Shown one piece after another: positions 25,673-35,632 of a stretch of 64,000 bases of DNA (position 1 is its first letter; each line of letters begins with the position of its first letter). Both the position numbers and the translations under genes were made by a program. This DNA comes from Palaemon carinicauda (lineage: Eukaryota > Arthropoda > Malacostraca > Decapoda > Palaemonidae): assembly GCF_036898095.1 (NCBI RefSeq), contig NC_090729.1, forward strand, positions 74,236,081-74,300,080. Direction: 5' to 3'. The notes under the pieces were generated by a model that ran no database searches, was not told the DNA's origin, and saw only the letters and a list, made by a program, of their open reading frames with translations.

Positions 25673-26264
25673 TGCATTACTCCACTTACGGGCCACCCCG
25701 ATCGACAATAAGACAACCAGCCCCGCAGAGCTCATGTTTGGTCGCAATGTGACCACTGACCTACCAGGCCGATACGAACCACATCTCTCACACATCACGA
25801 CCCGCAACCACCTCCAGGACCGCCTAGGACCAAATCACACACAACGGCACTTCACAGACCTCCAACCCGAACAACCAGTCCGAATATTCGACAAGGCCTG
25901 CCACACATGGGTGCCAGGCAGAGTGGTACGTAAGTCAGAAGAACCCCAATCATACATTGTGGAAGCCCAAAACGGAGCGTGCCTCAGGAGGAACCGGTCC
26001 CACATCCGTCCGACACCGCTCGCGACAAACACAGAACCATCCAACACCCGGCAGCAGGCTCCATCATCAGCAGCACAGCCTCCACCACGACCCGCCGATA
26101 TATCGCTGCCGCCACCTAGTGAGACCGAAATAACCCACCAAAGACCCTCAACTAGTGATAACACTACAGACCTGACAGCGGTGTATACTAAGTCAGGCCG
26201 GCTGGTGAAAGCCCCATCCAGATATATTGAAAGTAACGCGGTCACATACCGTAAATTCCCTTAA
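25673..26264 (+). pseudogene. Integrase C-terminal tail of element G2
   Basis: After the frame change the sequence resumes with T-S-P-A-E-L-M-F-G-R-N and runs 176 codons from 25734. It has an SH3-like segment (QPVRIFDK...WVPGRVV), RNRSHIRP, and a Pro/Ser-rich end with KSGRLVKAPSRY. These are standard for the C-terminal part of Ty3/gypsy integrases. Stop at 26262-26264. Confidence 0.75.
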
Positions 26265-26640
26265 AGTGTTAAGTTAAATAGTAATATACAACCCCCCCCC
26301 CCTCGTTTCATGACCGAAAATTCTGAGAGGTCGTTACCAGAGTTTGAAACTCAAGAAAAGTTATGTCTCAGGACTGATAAGTGATTCAGAATAATGAATT
26401 TTATTTGAAAATTTACGAGTCTTGGACTGGAGAACAGGCTCTATTTCGAACACTCGTTACATGTGTATTAGGTTTCCATTTTGTTTTAATATATTTTGAG
26501 CTGTAACAAACACTATTCGGACCAAAGTCTGCAAAGATGATAGCTATTATGTTTATATTACTATCCACAATCACAAATTGTACTATGCATGTTTATTGTG
26601 AAGGGATGAAAACAATGGAATACGTTTGAATATGGAATTG
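26265..26640. other. 3' noncoding DNA after G2; no LTR confirmed
   Basis: Contains an 11-13 C run near 26290. No sequence matching the 21470-21580 region was seen, so a 3' LTR cannot be claimed. Confidence 0.4.
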
Positions 26641-26654
26641 TTCCGTAACCGAAA

Positions 26655-26830
26655 TACAAACCACGCTATTTACATTGGGTTTACCTTTTAGCGCAGCTGA
26701 AATGGCGAGCCATTAGAATTTAACGAGGGTGTATTACCCCCGCGCTAGTTAGCGGGGGGGGGGGGGTAGGGGAGTGGTAGCTAGCTACCCCTCCCCCCCT
26801 CACACGCAGATGAATGCTCACTTTCACTTT
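26655..26830 (+). repeat. Left terminal repeat of the DIRS-like fragment
   Basis: Homologous to 8590-8440 (minus). The partner right repeat is absent. A G run of 13 or more occurs at 26754-26766. Confidence 0.55.
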
Positions 26831-28119
26831 TGGCTCGGACTGTGACAGACGTCTCTGTCTTGGTCCTCTCTTGGCAGCCATTGTTTGTTTTGTCTTTACT
26901 TAATCGCTTACTTTTCTTTTACTCAATATATATGTAAACATGTTTTCATGTTTGTATATATATTTGAGTATAGAGATCAGTAAGTTTCCTTTTCAGATTT
27001 GTGTGTGTAGTGTACGATATCTACGTGGTGTCCTCGGCAGTTTGGCCACCACGGCGTTTTTTATGGGTGGCGTTCGAGTTTGACTTCGGTCTTTCTCTCT
27101 CTCTCTCTTGAGGTCGTTCACCCTTTTACTACGTGTTACTACGCCCTTGTAGCTTCCTTTCCGTGTGGGGGGGGGGGGTTGCTACGCCGTACGTTTGTCT
27201 CAATTAGTTTATGAATCTAATTGTAGTTGTTTTTTTTTTTTCTCAGCTTGTAGAACGATTCCTTTCGGGGTTTTCGTTCTTTCTTTAGTGTTCATTCATT
27301 TTTAAATTACATAATTACATAGTTACATAATTATAATTGTTATAATTCTGTTTTGGTTACAGCTCTCCTTCCGTGAGTGTAAGTGGTTGTGAGGGCACGT
27401 GCCTGTTGTGTAATTCTTGTTTCCTTTCCCTCGGGATTCCTCTTCCGAGCCTTCCCGGGGGAATGAATGTGTACTAATGATTTTTGTTTTATTTTTTTAC
27501 AGTTACCGATCTAGTTCGTTTCTGTAATATGGCAACAGTGTGAGCTGTCTTGTTGAGGCCTGGGGATTCGGCTGTTGCTGCCTCCCCCCTTGTATTTTCG
27601 TCAGGGGCGTGTCTCCTTCTACTGGAAGTACTCCCGTGATGACGGACAGCTCTCCAGTTCATTTTAGAACTCTCAGGAGGCTTGCCTCCTTGGGCGGGTA
27701 ACTTTCCTTCCGAGGGAAGTTTTTCCTGTCCAGGCTTGAGTTTTTCCCCTTTTGGGGGGTTCTTCTCTTGCCTTTTTTTCGTGCGACTATGCTCTTGGTG
27801 CTGAGCGGTCACACCTGCAGTTTCGCTCAAGGGGCTGGGCAACTGCAGGAGCTCCTCTTCGGCTGACCAGTCTCTTCTACGAAGTGTTTCTCTTTCGTTC
27901 GCGAGAGAGTACACTCATGGAGACTCCTCTTCGGAGGATTCTTCTGCTGCTGTTGCTGTTGGCCTCCCTCGCCGTAAGGCCCACCGTCCGCCTCGTCGTA
28001 AGGGCCACTCATCTCCCTATTAGGGTGCTAAGAGGCGCCTTTTTGAATCTCCGTTTGCAGCCTACAACTCCCTTTTCTTGATCTTCCGCCTTGGTGCAGA
28101 TGGACAGCAGTCTGATCTC

Positions 28120-28232
28120 GTCTTCCGACGGGCAACGGTCTTCCCGACGGACAACGGTCTTCCGACGGACATTAGTCTCCCGGCGGACAGACAACGGTCT
28201 TCCGACGGACATCAGTCTCCCGACGGACAACG
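28120..28232 (+). repeat. Imperfect 18-21 bp tandem repeats
   Basis: Five or six units related to GACGGACAACGGTCTTCC (with ATTAGTCTCC and ATCAGTCTCC variants) within the gag-like region. Confidence 0.75.
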
Positions 28233-28661
28233 ATCCCTTCGGGGCAAAGGGTTGCCTCCCACGGGGGTTCTTCCCTTGCGTGTCAGGGTTCCCCTGCGCG
28301 CCCTTCTGCTGTGTTCTCTCCTGCTCCTGCTCAGTGTTAGCGCACAGGTGCTCTCCTGCTCATCAGCGCTCTCCTGTTCGTCAGCGCTCTCATGATGATC
28401 ATCCCTGCTGTTCCTGTTGGTTCCTGTTACGCGCCCTGTGCGTCCACGTTCGCCCTCGCGATCTAGAACTTCGGTGCAGGTCTGGGTCAAGGACTCTTCT
28501 TCTATGCGCAGGCTTCCACGCGTTGCCTTCTGCTCGTCAGCGATCATCAGCTCGCCAGCGATCACCTGTCTCTCGGCGATCTCCGGATCGCCCGCGTGTG
28601 TTACAGCCGGCACGCCAACGTTCTCCAACACTTCTGAAGGAACATGGTTCGCCAGCTACTA

Positions 28662-29085
28662 GCTCACCTGCGCATGCTGCCCGCCATCGCGCGATCGCCC
28701 ACCTGCGGATGCTGCTCGCCATCGCGTGATCGCCCACCTGCGGATGCTGCTCGCCATCGCGCGATCGCCCACCTGCGGATGCTGCTCGCCATCGCGCGAG
28801 CGCCCACCTGCGGATGCTGCTCGCCATCGCGCGACCGCCCACCTGTGGATGCTGCTCGCCATCGCGCGACCGCCCACCTGCGCATGTTGATCGCCATCGC
28901 GCGACCGCCCACCTGCGCATGCTGATCGCCATCGCGCGATCGCCCACCTGCGCATGCTGCTCGCCATCGCGCGATCGCTCACCTGCGCATGCTGCTCGCC
29001 ATCGCACGATCGCTCACCTTCGCATGCTGCTCGCCATCGCGCGATCGCTCACCTGCGCATGCTGCTCGCCATCGCTCGCCAACGC
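28662..29085 (+). repeat. 35-bp minisatellite, about 12 copies
   Basis: The unit anchor GCCCACCTGC or GCTCACCTGC recurs at 28697, 28732, 28767, 28802, 28837, 28872, 28907, 28942, 28977, 29012 and 29047, a constant 35-bp step. Units carry the octamer GCGATCGC or close variants and CGGATGCTGCTCGCCATCGC. Variants cluster in blocks (GGATG early, GCATG late), suggesting expansion by local duplication. Confidence 0.95.
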
Positions 29086-29275
29086 GTCGACATGCCACAA
29101 CGCGCCATCGCCAACCTGCGCGTTAGCGCTCACCAGCTCACCACCGATCGCCTGTTGATCCATATCGCCAGCGGTCTTCCTCGCCCACGCGGCAGCGCGT
29201 TTCCTCGCCATCGCGCTAACGCTTGCGTTCGCCGCCTCGGACTCGCGCTCATTCACCTGCCCATACACATACATA

Positions 29276-29954
<679 letters not shown>

Positions 29955-29956
29955 TA

Positions 29957-30647
29957 CATACATACATACATATATACATACACACCCCCCCAATGGGAAC
30001 CCGGGGTTTTGGGTGGGGAAAAAATATTGGGAAAACTTTATATAATGGTAAAACAAACCTTTTCTTTCTCTATACATTATTTTCTTGGATGTATAATAAA
30101 TGCATGGAAAATTGCACAAATTATCTATATCCTATACTTCTAGAATATTTTCCATTTATTTGTTGACATTCTATGAAGTGGTTGTATTCGCTCCCGTTCG
30201 TTCGCATGTACATGCGTGTTAACCAGTTTTAGAACTTCTGCGCATAAACTCCTTCTCCCTTTGTTTTGACGAATAGGATTACTTATTTTCTTAAAAGCCC
30301 TCCTCATTTTTACCCGCGACATTCAAGTATTTGACCCATCTAATACTGTATGTATTCGTTGTTGCAATGCCTATGTGTGCTTATTTCTTTTTACTTGCGT
30401 CATTCAAGTATACTATGAGACATGACACTCCTAATACCGTTTGTATGTATTCATTGATGCAGTACCCATGTGTATATTTCTCGTTTTCTCAAATTTAAAG
30501 TCATTTCCTCCGTTATTACAACATTTTAATGTATTTACATAAAATAATATTTATTCTTTCCTTCTCTTTATCTTACTAATTGTTCATCATTTCTATTTTT
30601 TTCCTGTTATTGCCATATTACATTCAGTTTTCACATATCTAATACAG
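29957..30647. other. Noncoding, nothing recognised
   Basis: Starts with a short TACA/TATA stretch and a C run. Internal near-repeats with ATTCAAGTAT and ATACTGTATGTATTC around 30320-30450. No gene. Confidence 0.5.
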
Positions 30648-30772
30648 TAGTACCTCTACATACGATCTTAATTCGTTCCGGGAACTGCTTCGTATGTAAA
30701 AACGATCGTATTTTGGAGCAAATATTCCCATAAGAATACACTGTAATTTGTTTTTTTCAATATTTAACTTAG

Positions 30773-30928
30773 CCGGTGATTATAATAGCTGCAACTCTGT
30801 TGCTCGACAGAAAACTCTAAGGAAAAATTCGCCAGCGATCGCTATACAGGTTGCGGGTGTGCCCAACAGCGCCATCTGTCGTCCAAGTACCCAGTACTCA
30901 ATGTAAACAAAGATCTCAATTTTCTCTC
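30773..30928 (+). repeat. Left inverted terminal repeat, element A
   Basis: 156 bp starting CCGGTGATTATAATAGCTGC and matching 37073-37228 inverted with few differences. It contains the GCGATCGC octamer. Outside it, 30751-30772 is a left-specific tail ending TTTAACTTAG. Confidence 0.9.
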
Positions 30929-31128
30929 TGTCGTGCTCCCGACAAGACGTGCTTATTCGCTGTTGCTTACTGGATTTGTTTTCACAACTAATTGGCGAAG
31001 TACACTATTCTAGTTTTGAGCTTTCGCTGTGCAGGCTTTTTCTTCACAATTCCTTGAACTCTTTTGATTACGGATTCTTTGTTGATGACCTTTTGATAGT
31101 TTTTGAATTCCCCTTTGACCAATTCAAA

Positions 31129-33573
31129 ATGGCTGACCCTTCACAAGTCCCAAAATTTAGGAAGTGCAATGCTAGGGACTGTTCAAGGCGTCTTCCGAAG
31201 GCCTCTATCGACCCTCACACTGTTTGTTCCAATTGTCGGGATAAAACCTGTCAATTGGAAGATCGATGTGAGGAGTGCGTTGGGCTTTCGGAATTCGATT
31301 TTATCGAATTCCAAAAATATACACGTAGGCTAGAGAGAGATAGAGTTAGGAGAAGTTCCTCTCGTTCTATTGACATTTCCTCTCCTCATGCCCCACAACC
31401 TATTCCTTCCCCTGTAGTGGTTGCTCCTAATCCCCCTTCTGGCACTCAGGAACCTTCGATGGCTGATATGATGCGTGCCATCCAAGCTCTGGGTGAGAGA
31501 GTTGAGTCACTGGCTAGTGACCGTAATCAGCTCATGGCGGATGTCAAGGAGCTGAAGTGTAAAAGTGCAGTGGGAAGTGACAAAGTGAGTGATAGTGTTG
31601 TGGATAGTGTTGCGCTTGAGGGTTCGTCTGTTCGTGCCTGTCGTCCTCCTAGTCCGGGACCTCTTGCAAGCTCCCAAGTCCAGGGGAGAAGCAATGTTGT
31701 ACGACAAATGGGTTCGAGAGGCTTTAATCAGCGAACAGACGTTCCCTCTGTGGTTTCGGGCGTATCTACCCAAGATCGCCCCCACCACACAAAGACGAGA
31801 GAGCCCATTTATACCTCGTCTGCGGAAGAGGTTTCTCGCAAGAAACCATGGACCAAGGTCTCACGACCGTTGAAGCGCAAGTCGGTCCCTTCCGCGCAAG
31901 TCCAACGGCCCAGCTGTAGCCACTGGGTCAGTTCGGACTCGCTGCAGTCATCCGATGACTGCTCACCTCCTAAGAGAGGTAAAGCGGTACCGCTTCAGAC
32001 AGTTACACCGTCTGTCGCCGCACCTGCTCCTGTAGACCCTAAGTGGTCTTTACTGCAAGACATGCAGTCGCAACTCACGTCGCTTATGCAGGACTTTCGT
32101 GCGGAGAAGGTTGCTGCCGCACCAGTAGCTAGTGCAGCTCCTTGCCTACAACCACCCACACGTTCGGTTGTGCGTCCTGGGGACGCTGAGGTAACCTTCT
32201 CACGCACTCCAGTTGAGAGAGTTCCGCCACCCATGCGTTCCAGTGTGATCTGCCAGCCGCATGTTGACGTTCAGCGACGCACGGAGGTATCCGTTGACGT
32301 CCGTGAGGTTCAACAACCGTCAGAGTTGTTTTGTTTTGACGCGGTGCGTCAACCTCCGCAACCCAGTGTGGTTGCCACTGCGCACCCACATCAGTCTAGA
32401 CAGTCTGGAGTAGACGCTGTGCGTCCCCGCGCTGCTATGGTTGTTGCCAGCTCTCAGACTGGGCAACAGTTCCATGACGTTGCGTCCGGCTCAGTCACGC
32501 ATGCACCCGTGCGGCCGGACTCAGCCAACCAGCCGTTACCCACTCCGTTGCCGTTCCCTCATCAGTTATCGGATGAGGGACTTTCTGATGATGATGGTGC
32601 TGCTCATGAAGATGAACCACACTCAGAACTGGACGAGCCCAAGTCTACGCAACCCTCTTTGGACTTTAGGAAAGTTTTGGCCCTGTTCAAAGAGATGTTT
32701 CCGGACCAGTTTGTGTCTGTAGCTCCGCGTTCGCCTCCGTCAGAGTTTGTGTTAGGCATGCCGTCAACTGCTCCTGCCTTTACTAGACTCGTCCTCGCAC
32801 GCTCGTCCAAAAGAGCTTTGCGAGTGATTGGAGAATGGCTGCAGTCCAAAAAGAGTTTAGGGAAGACAGCTTTTATGTTTCCCCCTGCTAGACTCTCTTC
32901 TAGATCGAGCGTCTGGTATGCAACGGGAGAAGTTCTCGGCTTGGGAGTTCCTGCCTCTGCCCAGGGCGACTTCTCAAGTCTTGTAGACTCTCCCCGCCGC
33001 CTAGCCATGAGACGCTCGAAGATATGTTGGTCATCTTCGGACCTGGACCACCTTTTGAAAGGGATATTTAGAGCCTTCGAGGTATTCAACTTCTTAGACT
33101 GGTGTCTAGGAGCTCTAAGCAGAAAGATCTCTCCGACGGAGAAGGAGACTTCCTTGCTCATTATGTCCTGCATGGACAAGGCCATACGTGATGGGTCAAA
33201 TGAGCTTGCTGCATCCTTTGTGTCCGGAGTCCTCAAGAAGCGTGAGAACCTGTGTTCATTCCTTTCAGCTGGAGTTACACCATGCCAGAGATCCGAACTT
33301 CTGTTTGCTCCTCTTTCTAAGTGCCTTTTTCCAGAGGACTTGATTAAGGAGATTGCTGCTTCTTTGATACAGAAGGATACCCATGATCTTGTTGCGTCCT
33401 CTGCTCGCAAAGCTACCCCTTTGCCTACCTTGCCAGCGAGACCAAGGATGGACACTCCAGCGTCACGTTTTATTCCGCCCTTTCGTGGCAGAGCCTCCAG
33501 CAGAGGAGGTGCTCGTGCCGAAGGGAGACGTGGAAAGAAGAAAGGAACCAAGTCCTTTAAGGGCAGAGTCTGA
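31129..33573 (+). CDS. gag-like protein (ORF1), element A
   Basis: 814 codons from ATG 31129 (MADPSQVPKFRK). The frame is open 60 codons further upstream, but the homologous proteins of B and C start at this ATG, so it is preferred. The N-terminus holds a Cys cluster (residues about 12-51) with spacing CX4C-X14-CX2C-X4-C-X5-CX2C, plus a His before the third Cys; zinc binding is inferred. A basic R-R-S-S-S-R-S segment, a coiled-coil-like stretch (MMRAIQALGERVESLASD), a long Pro/Val/Gln linker and an acidic patch follow. A conserved C-terminal domain has SSVWYATGEVLGLGVPASAQ and ends in an RG-rich basic tail. Probable role: RNA binding and particle assembly. It overlaps RT by up to 191 nt. Confidence 0.85.
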   Translation: MADPSQVPKFRKCNARDCSRRLPKASIDPHTVCSNCRDKTCQLEDRCEECVGLSEFDFIEFQKYTRRLERDRVRRSSSRSIDISSPHAPQPIPSPVVVAPNPPSGTQEPSMADMMRAIQALGERVESLASDRNQLMADVKELKCKSAVGSDKVSDSVVDSVALEGSSVRACRPPSPGPLASSQVQGRSNVVRQMGSRGFNQRTDVPSVVSGVSTQDRPHHTKTREPIYTSSAEEVSRKKPWTKVSRPLKRKSVPSAQVQRPSCSHWVSSDSLQSSDDCSPPKRGKAVPLQTVTPSVAAPAPVDPKWSLLQDMQSQLTSLMQDFRAEKVAAAPVASAAPCLQPPTRSVVRPGDAEVTFSRTPVERVPPPMRSSVICQPHVDVQRRTEVSVDVREVQQPSELFCFDAVRQPPQPSVVATAHPHQSRQSGVDAVRPRAAMVVASSQTGQQFHDVASGSVTHAPVRPDSANQPLPTPLPFPHQLSDEGLSDDDGAAHEDEPHSELDEPKSTQPSLDFRKVLALFKEMFPDQFVSVAPRSPPSEFVLGMPSTAPAFTRLVLARSSKRALRVIGEWLQSKKSLGKTAFMFPPARLSSRSSVWYATGEVLGLGVPASAQGDFSSLVDSPRRLAMRRSKICWSSSDLDHLLKGIFRAFEVFNFLDWCLGALSRKISPTEKETSLLIMSCMDKAIRDGSNELAASFVSGVLKKRENLCSFLSAGVTPCQRSELLFAPLSKCLFPEDLIKEIAASLIQKDTHDLVASSARKATPLPTLPARPRMDTPASRFIPPFRGRASSRGGARAEGRRGKKKGTKSFKGRV

Positions 33574-35632
33574 CTGCCAACTTCTTCAGACAGCAGTGGG
33601 AGCCAGACTCAAGAACTTCTGGCAGACCTGGGAAAAGAGAGGCGCAGATGCTCAATCTGGGAAGCTGCTCAGAGAAGGGTACAAGATCCCGTTTGTACGA
33701 AATCCCCCTCTAGCAACGTCCCCCATCGATCTCTCTCCCAGGTACAGAGAGGAAGACAAGAGACGGGCATTGAAACAGGAAGTGTCTCTCTTACTAGAGA
33801 AGGGAGCGGTAGTCAAAGTCCTGGACCATCAAACCCCAGGATTCTACAACCGTCTCTTCTTGGTGTCCAAGAAGACAGGAGGGTGGAGGCCGGTGCTAGA
33901 TGTCAGTGCGCTGAACGTCTTTGTCACAAAGCAGACGTTCTCCATGGAGACCACAAAGTCGGTTCTAGCAGCGGTCAGAAGGGAAGACTGGATGGTCTCG
34001 TTAGACCTAAGGGACGCCTACTTCCACGTCCCCATCCACCCGGACTCCCAACCTTTTCTGAGATTCGTTTACGAAAAGGTTGTCTACCAGTTTCAAGCCC
34101 TGTGCTTTGGCCTAAGCACAGCTCCTCTTGTGTTTACGAGGCTGATGAGGAATGTAGCCAAATTCCTTCATTTAGCGGACATCCGAGCCTCCCTCTATTT
34201 GGACGACTGGCTTCTCAGAGCTTCTTCCAGTCGTCGCTGTCTGAAGGATCTAAAGTGGACTCTAGATCTGACCAAGGAATTGGGTCTCCTTGTCAATATG
34301 GAAAAGTCTCAAGTGGTCCCATCCCAAACTATTGTGTATTTAGGGATGGAGATTCACAGTCTAGCTTTTCGGGCTTTTCCGTCGGCCCCCAGAACAAGCC
34401 AAGCCCTGTTATGCATCCAGAACATGCTGAAGAAGGAACGTTGTTCAGTTAGGAAGTGGATGAGTCTGATAGGGACGCTATCATCCCTGGAACAGTTCGT
34501 AGCATTAGGAAGACTACACCTCCGTCCTCTTCAATATCACCTAGCATTTCACTGGAAAAAGGACAAGACGCTAGAAGCGGTCTCGATTCCCATTTCCGAG
34601 AAGATGAAGTCTTGCCTGACATGGTGGAAGGACAGTATCAACCTCAGAGAGGGTCTGCCCCTGGCTGTTCAGACTCCCAACCACGTTCTCTTCTCGGACG
34701 CATCGGACGTAGGCTGGGGCGCGACATTAGACGGTCGGGAATGCTCGGGAATATGGAACTCGAGTCAAAGGACAATGCATATCAACTGCAAGGAGCTACT
34801 GGCAGTACATCTGGCCTTGAAAAGCTTCAGGTCTCTCCTTCAAGGCAAAGTGGTGGAGGTGAACTCGGACAACACCACGGCTTTGGCGTACATCTCCAAG
34901 CAAGGAGGGACCCACTCACTGACGCTGTACGAGATCGCAAGAGACCTCCTCACCTGGTCAAAAGGTCTAAACATATCGCTACTTACGAGGTTCATCCAAG
35001 GCAACTTGAATGTCATGGCAGATTGTCTCAGTCGGAAGGGACAAATTCTTCCAACAGAATGGACCCTCCACAAGGATGTATGCAAGAGTCTTTGGGCCAC
35101 CTGGGGCCAGCCGACCATAGATCTCTTCGCAACCTCGATGACCAAGAGGCTCCCAATTTATTGCTCACCAATCCCGGACCCAGCAGCAGTTCATATAGAT
35201 GCCTTTCTCCTAGATTGGTCTCATCTAGATCTATATGCATTCCCTCCGTTCAAGATTGTCAACAAGGTACTGCAGAAGTTCGCCTCTCACGAAGGGACAA
35301 GGTTGACGCTAGTTGCTCCCCTCTGGCCCGTGAGAGAATGGTTCACCGAGGTACTTCGATGGCTAGTAGACGTTCCCAGAACACTTCCCCTAAGGGTGGA
35401 CCTTCTACGTCAGCCACACGTAAAGAAGGTACACCAAGGCCTCCACGCTCTTCGTCTGACTGCCTTCAGACTATCGAAAGACTCTCGAGAGCTAGAGGCT
35501 TTTCGAAGGAGGCAGCCAGAGCGATTGCTAGAGCAAGGAGAACATCCACCCTTAGAGTCTACCAATCGAAGTGGGAAGTCTTCCGAAACTGGTGCAAGTC
35601 AGTATCAGTATCCTCGACCAGTGCCTCTGTAA
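33383..35632 (+). CDS. Reverse transcriptase/RNase H (ORF2), element A
   Basis: 749 codons in the +1 frame relative to gag. The ATG at 33383 lies inside gag and may not be used; a frameshift or reinitiation is possible. RT palm: LDLRDAYF with Asp208, YQFQALCFGLSTAP, and Y-L-D274-D275-W, then YLGM. RNase H: Asp439 (FSDASDVGWG), Glu471 (CKELLAVHLAL), Asp496 (NSDNTTALAY), Asp547 (MADCLSR), so all four metal ligands are present. The C-terminal part (IDLFATSMTKRLPIYCSP... YAFPPFKIV... LRVDLLRQPH) is conserved in all families here. It occupies the position of the methyltransferase-like domain described in DIRS elements, but I see no clear methyltransferase motif. Makes cDNA from element RNA. Confidence 0.92.
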   Translation: MILLRPLLAKLPLCLPCQRDQGWTLQRHVLFRPFVAEPPAEEVLVPKGDVERRKEPSPLRAESDCQLLQTAVGARLKNFWQTWEKRGADAQSGKLLREGYKIPFVRNPPLATSPIDLSPRYREEDKRRALKQEVSLLLEKGAVVKVLDHQTPGFYNRLFLVSKKTGGWRPVLDVSALNVFVTKQTFSMETTKSVLAAVRREDWMVSLDLRDAYFHVPIHPDSQPFLRFVYEKVVYQFQALCFGLSTAPLVFTRLMRNVAKFLHLADIRASLYLDDWLLRASSSRRCLKDLKWTLDLTKELGLLVNMEKSQVVPSQTIVYLGMEIHSLAFRAFPSAPRTSQALLCIQNMLKKERCSVRKWMSLIGTLSSLEQFVALGRLHLRPLQYHLAFHWKKDKTLEAVSIPISEKMKSCLTWWKDSINLREGLPLAVQTPNHVLFSDASDVGWGATLDGRECSGIWNSSQRTMHINCKELLAVHLALKSFRSLLQGKVVEVNSDNTTALAYISKQGGTHSLTLYEIARDLLTWSKGLNISLLTRFIQGNLNVMADCLSRKGQILPTEWTLHKDVCKSLWATWGQPTIDLFATSMTKRLPIYCSPIPDPAAVHIDAFLLDWSHLDLYAFPPFKIVNKVLQKFASHEGTRLTLVAPLWPVREWFTEVLRWLVDVPRTLPLRVDLLRQPHVKKVHQGLHALRLTAFRLSKDSRELEAFRRRQPERLLEQGEHPPLESTNRSGKSSETGASQYQYPRPVPL

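Larger units (their letters stand above)
27500..29270 (+). pseudogene. gag-like region of the DIRS-like fragment, repeat-bearing
   Basis: No single frame spans it. A frame around 27915-28020 encodes a basic R-R-K-A-H-R-P-P-R-R-K-G stretch. 28091-28729 encodes an Arg/Ser-rich repeat region, and 28660-29085 is a 35-bp minisatellite. Position after the left terminal repeat and leader, plus similarity in composition to the gag region at 4700-8330, support a gag identity. Function would be RNA binding/particle formation. Certainty is limited because the N-terminal Cys cluster was not found intact. Confidence 0.4.
26640..29275 (+). mobile_element. 5' part of a family-2-related DIRS-like element
   Basis: The start (about 26655-26770) matches, in the same sense, the left terminal repeat of the minus-strand element at 1-8590: an AAATACAAACC/CGCTATTTA block, then GAGCCATTAGAATTT, then CGCTAGTTAG with a G run. 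A long 5' leader and a gag-like region rich in Pro, Arg and Ser follow. The element stops at the MITE inserted at 29276; no RT or recombinase follows, so only the 5' portion is present. Confidence 0.6.

Noticed and set aside
26265..26640. 3' LTR of Ty3/gypsy G2
   Set aside because: No match to the possible 5' LTR end at 21470-21580 could be seen, and no clear polypurine tract.
28662..29085. CRISPR-like regular spacing
   Set aside because: The units are contiguous with no unique spacers, in eukaryotic DNA; this is a minisatellite.
32604..33551. 315-codon minus-strand frame opposite gag of element A
   Set aside because: Antisense shadow of the gag C-terminal domain; similar shadows occur opposite B and C with no motif.
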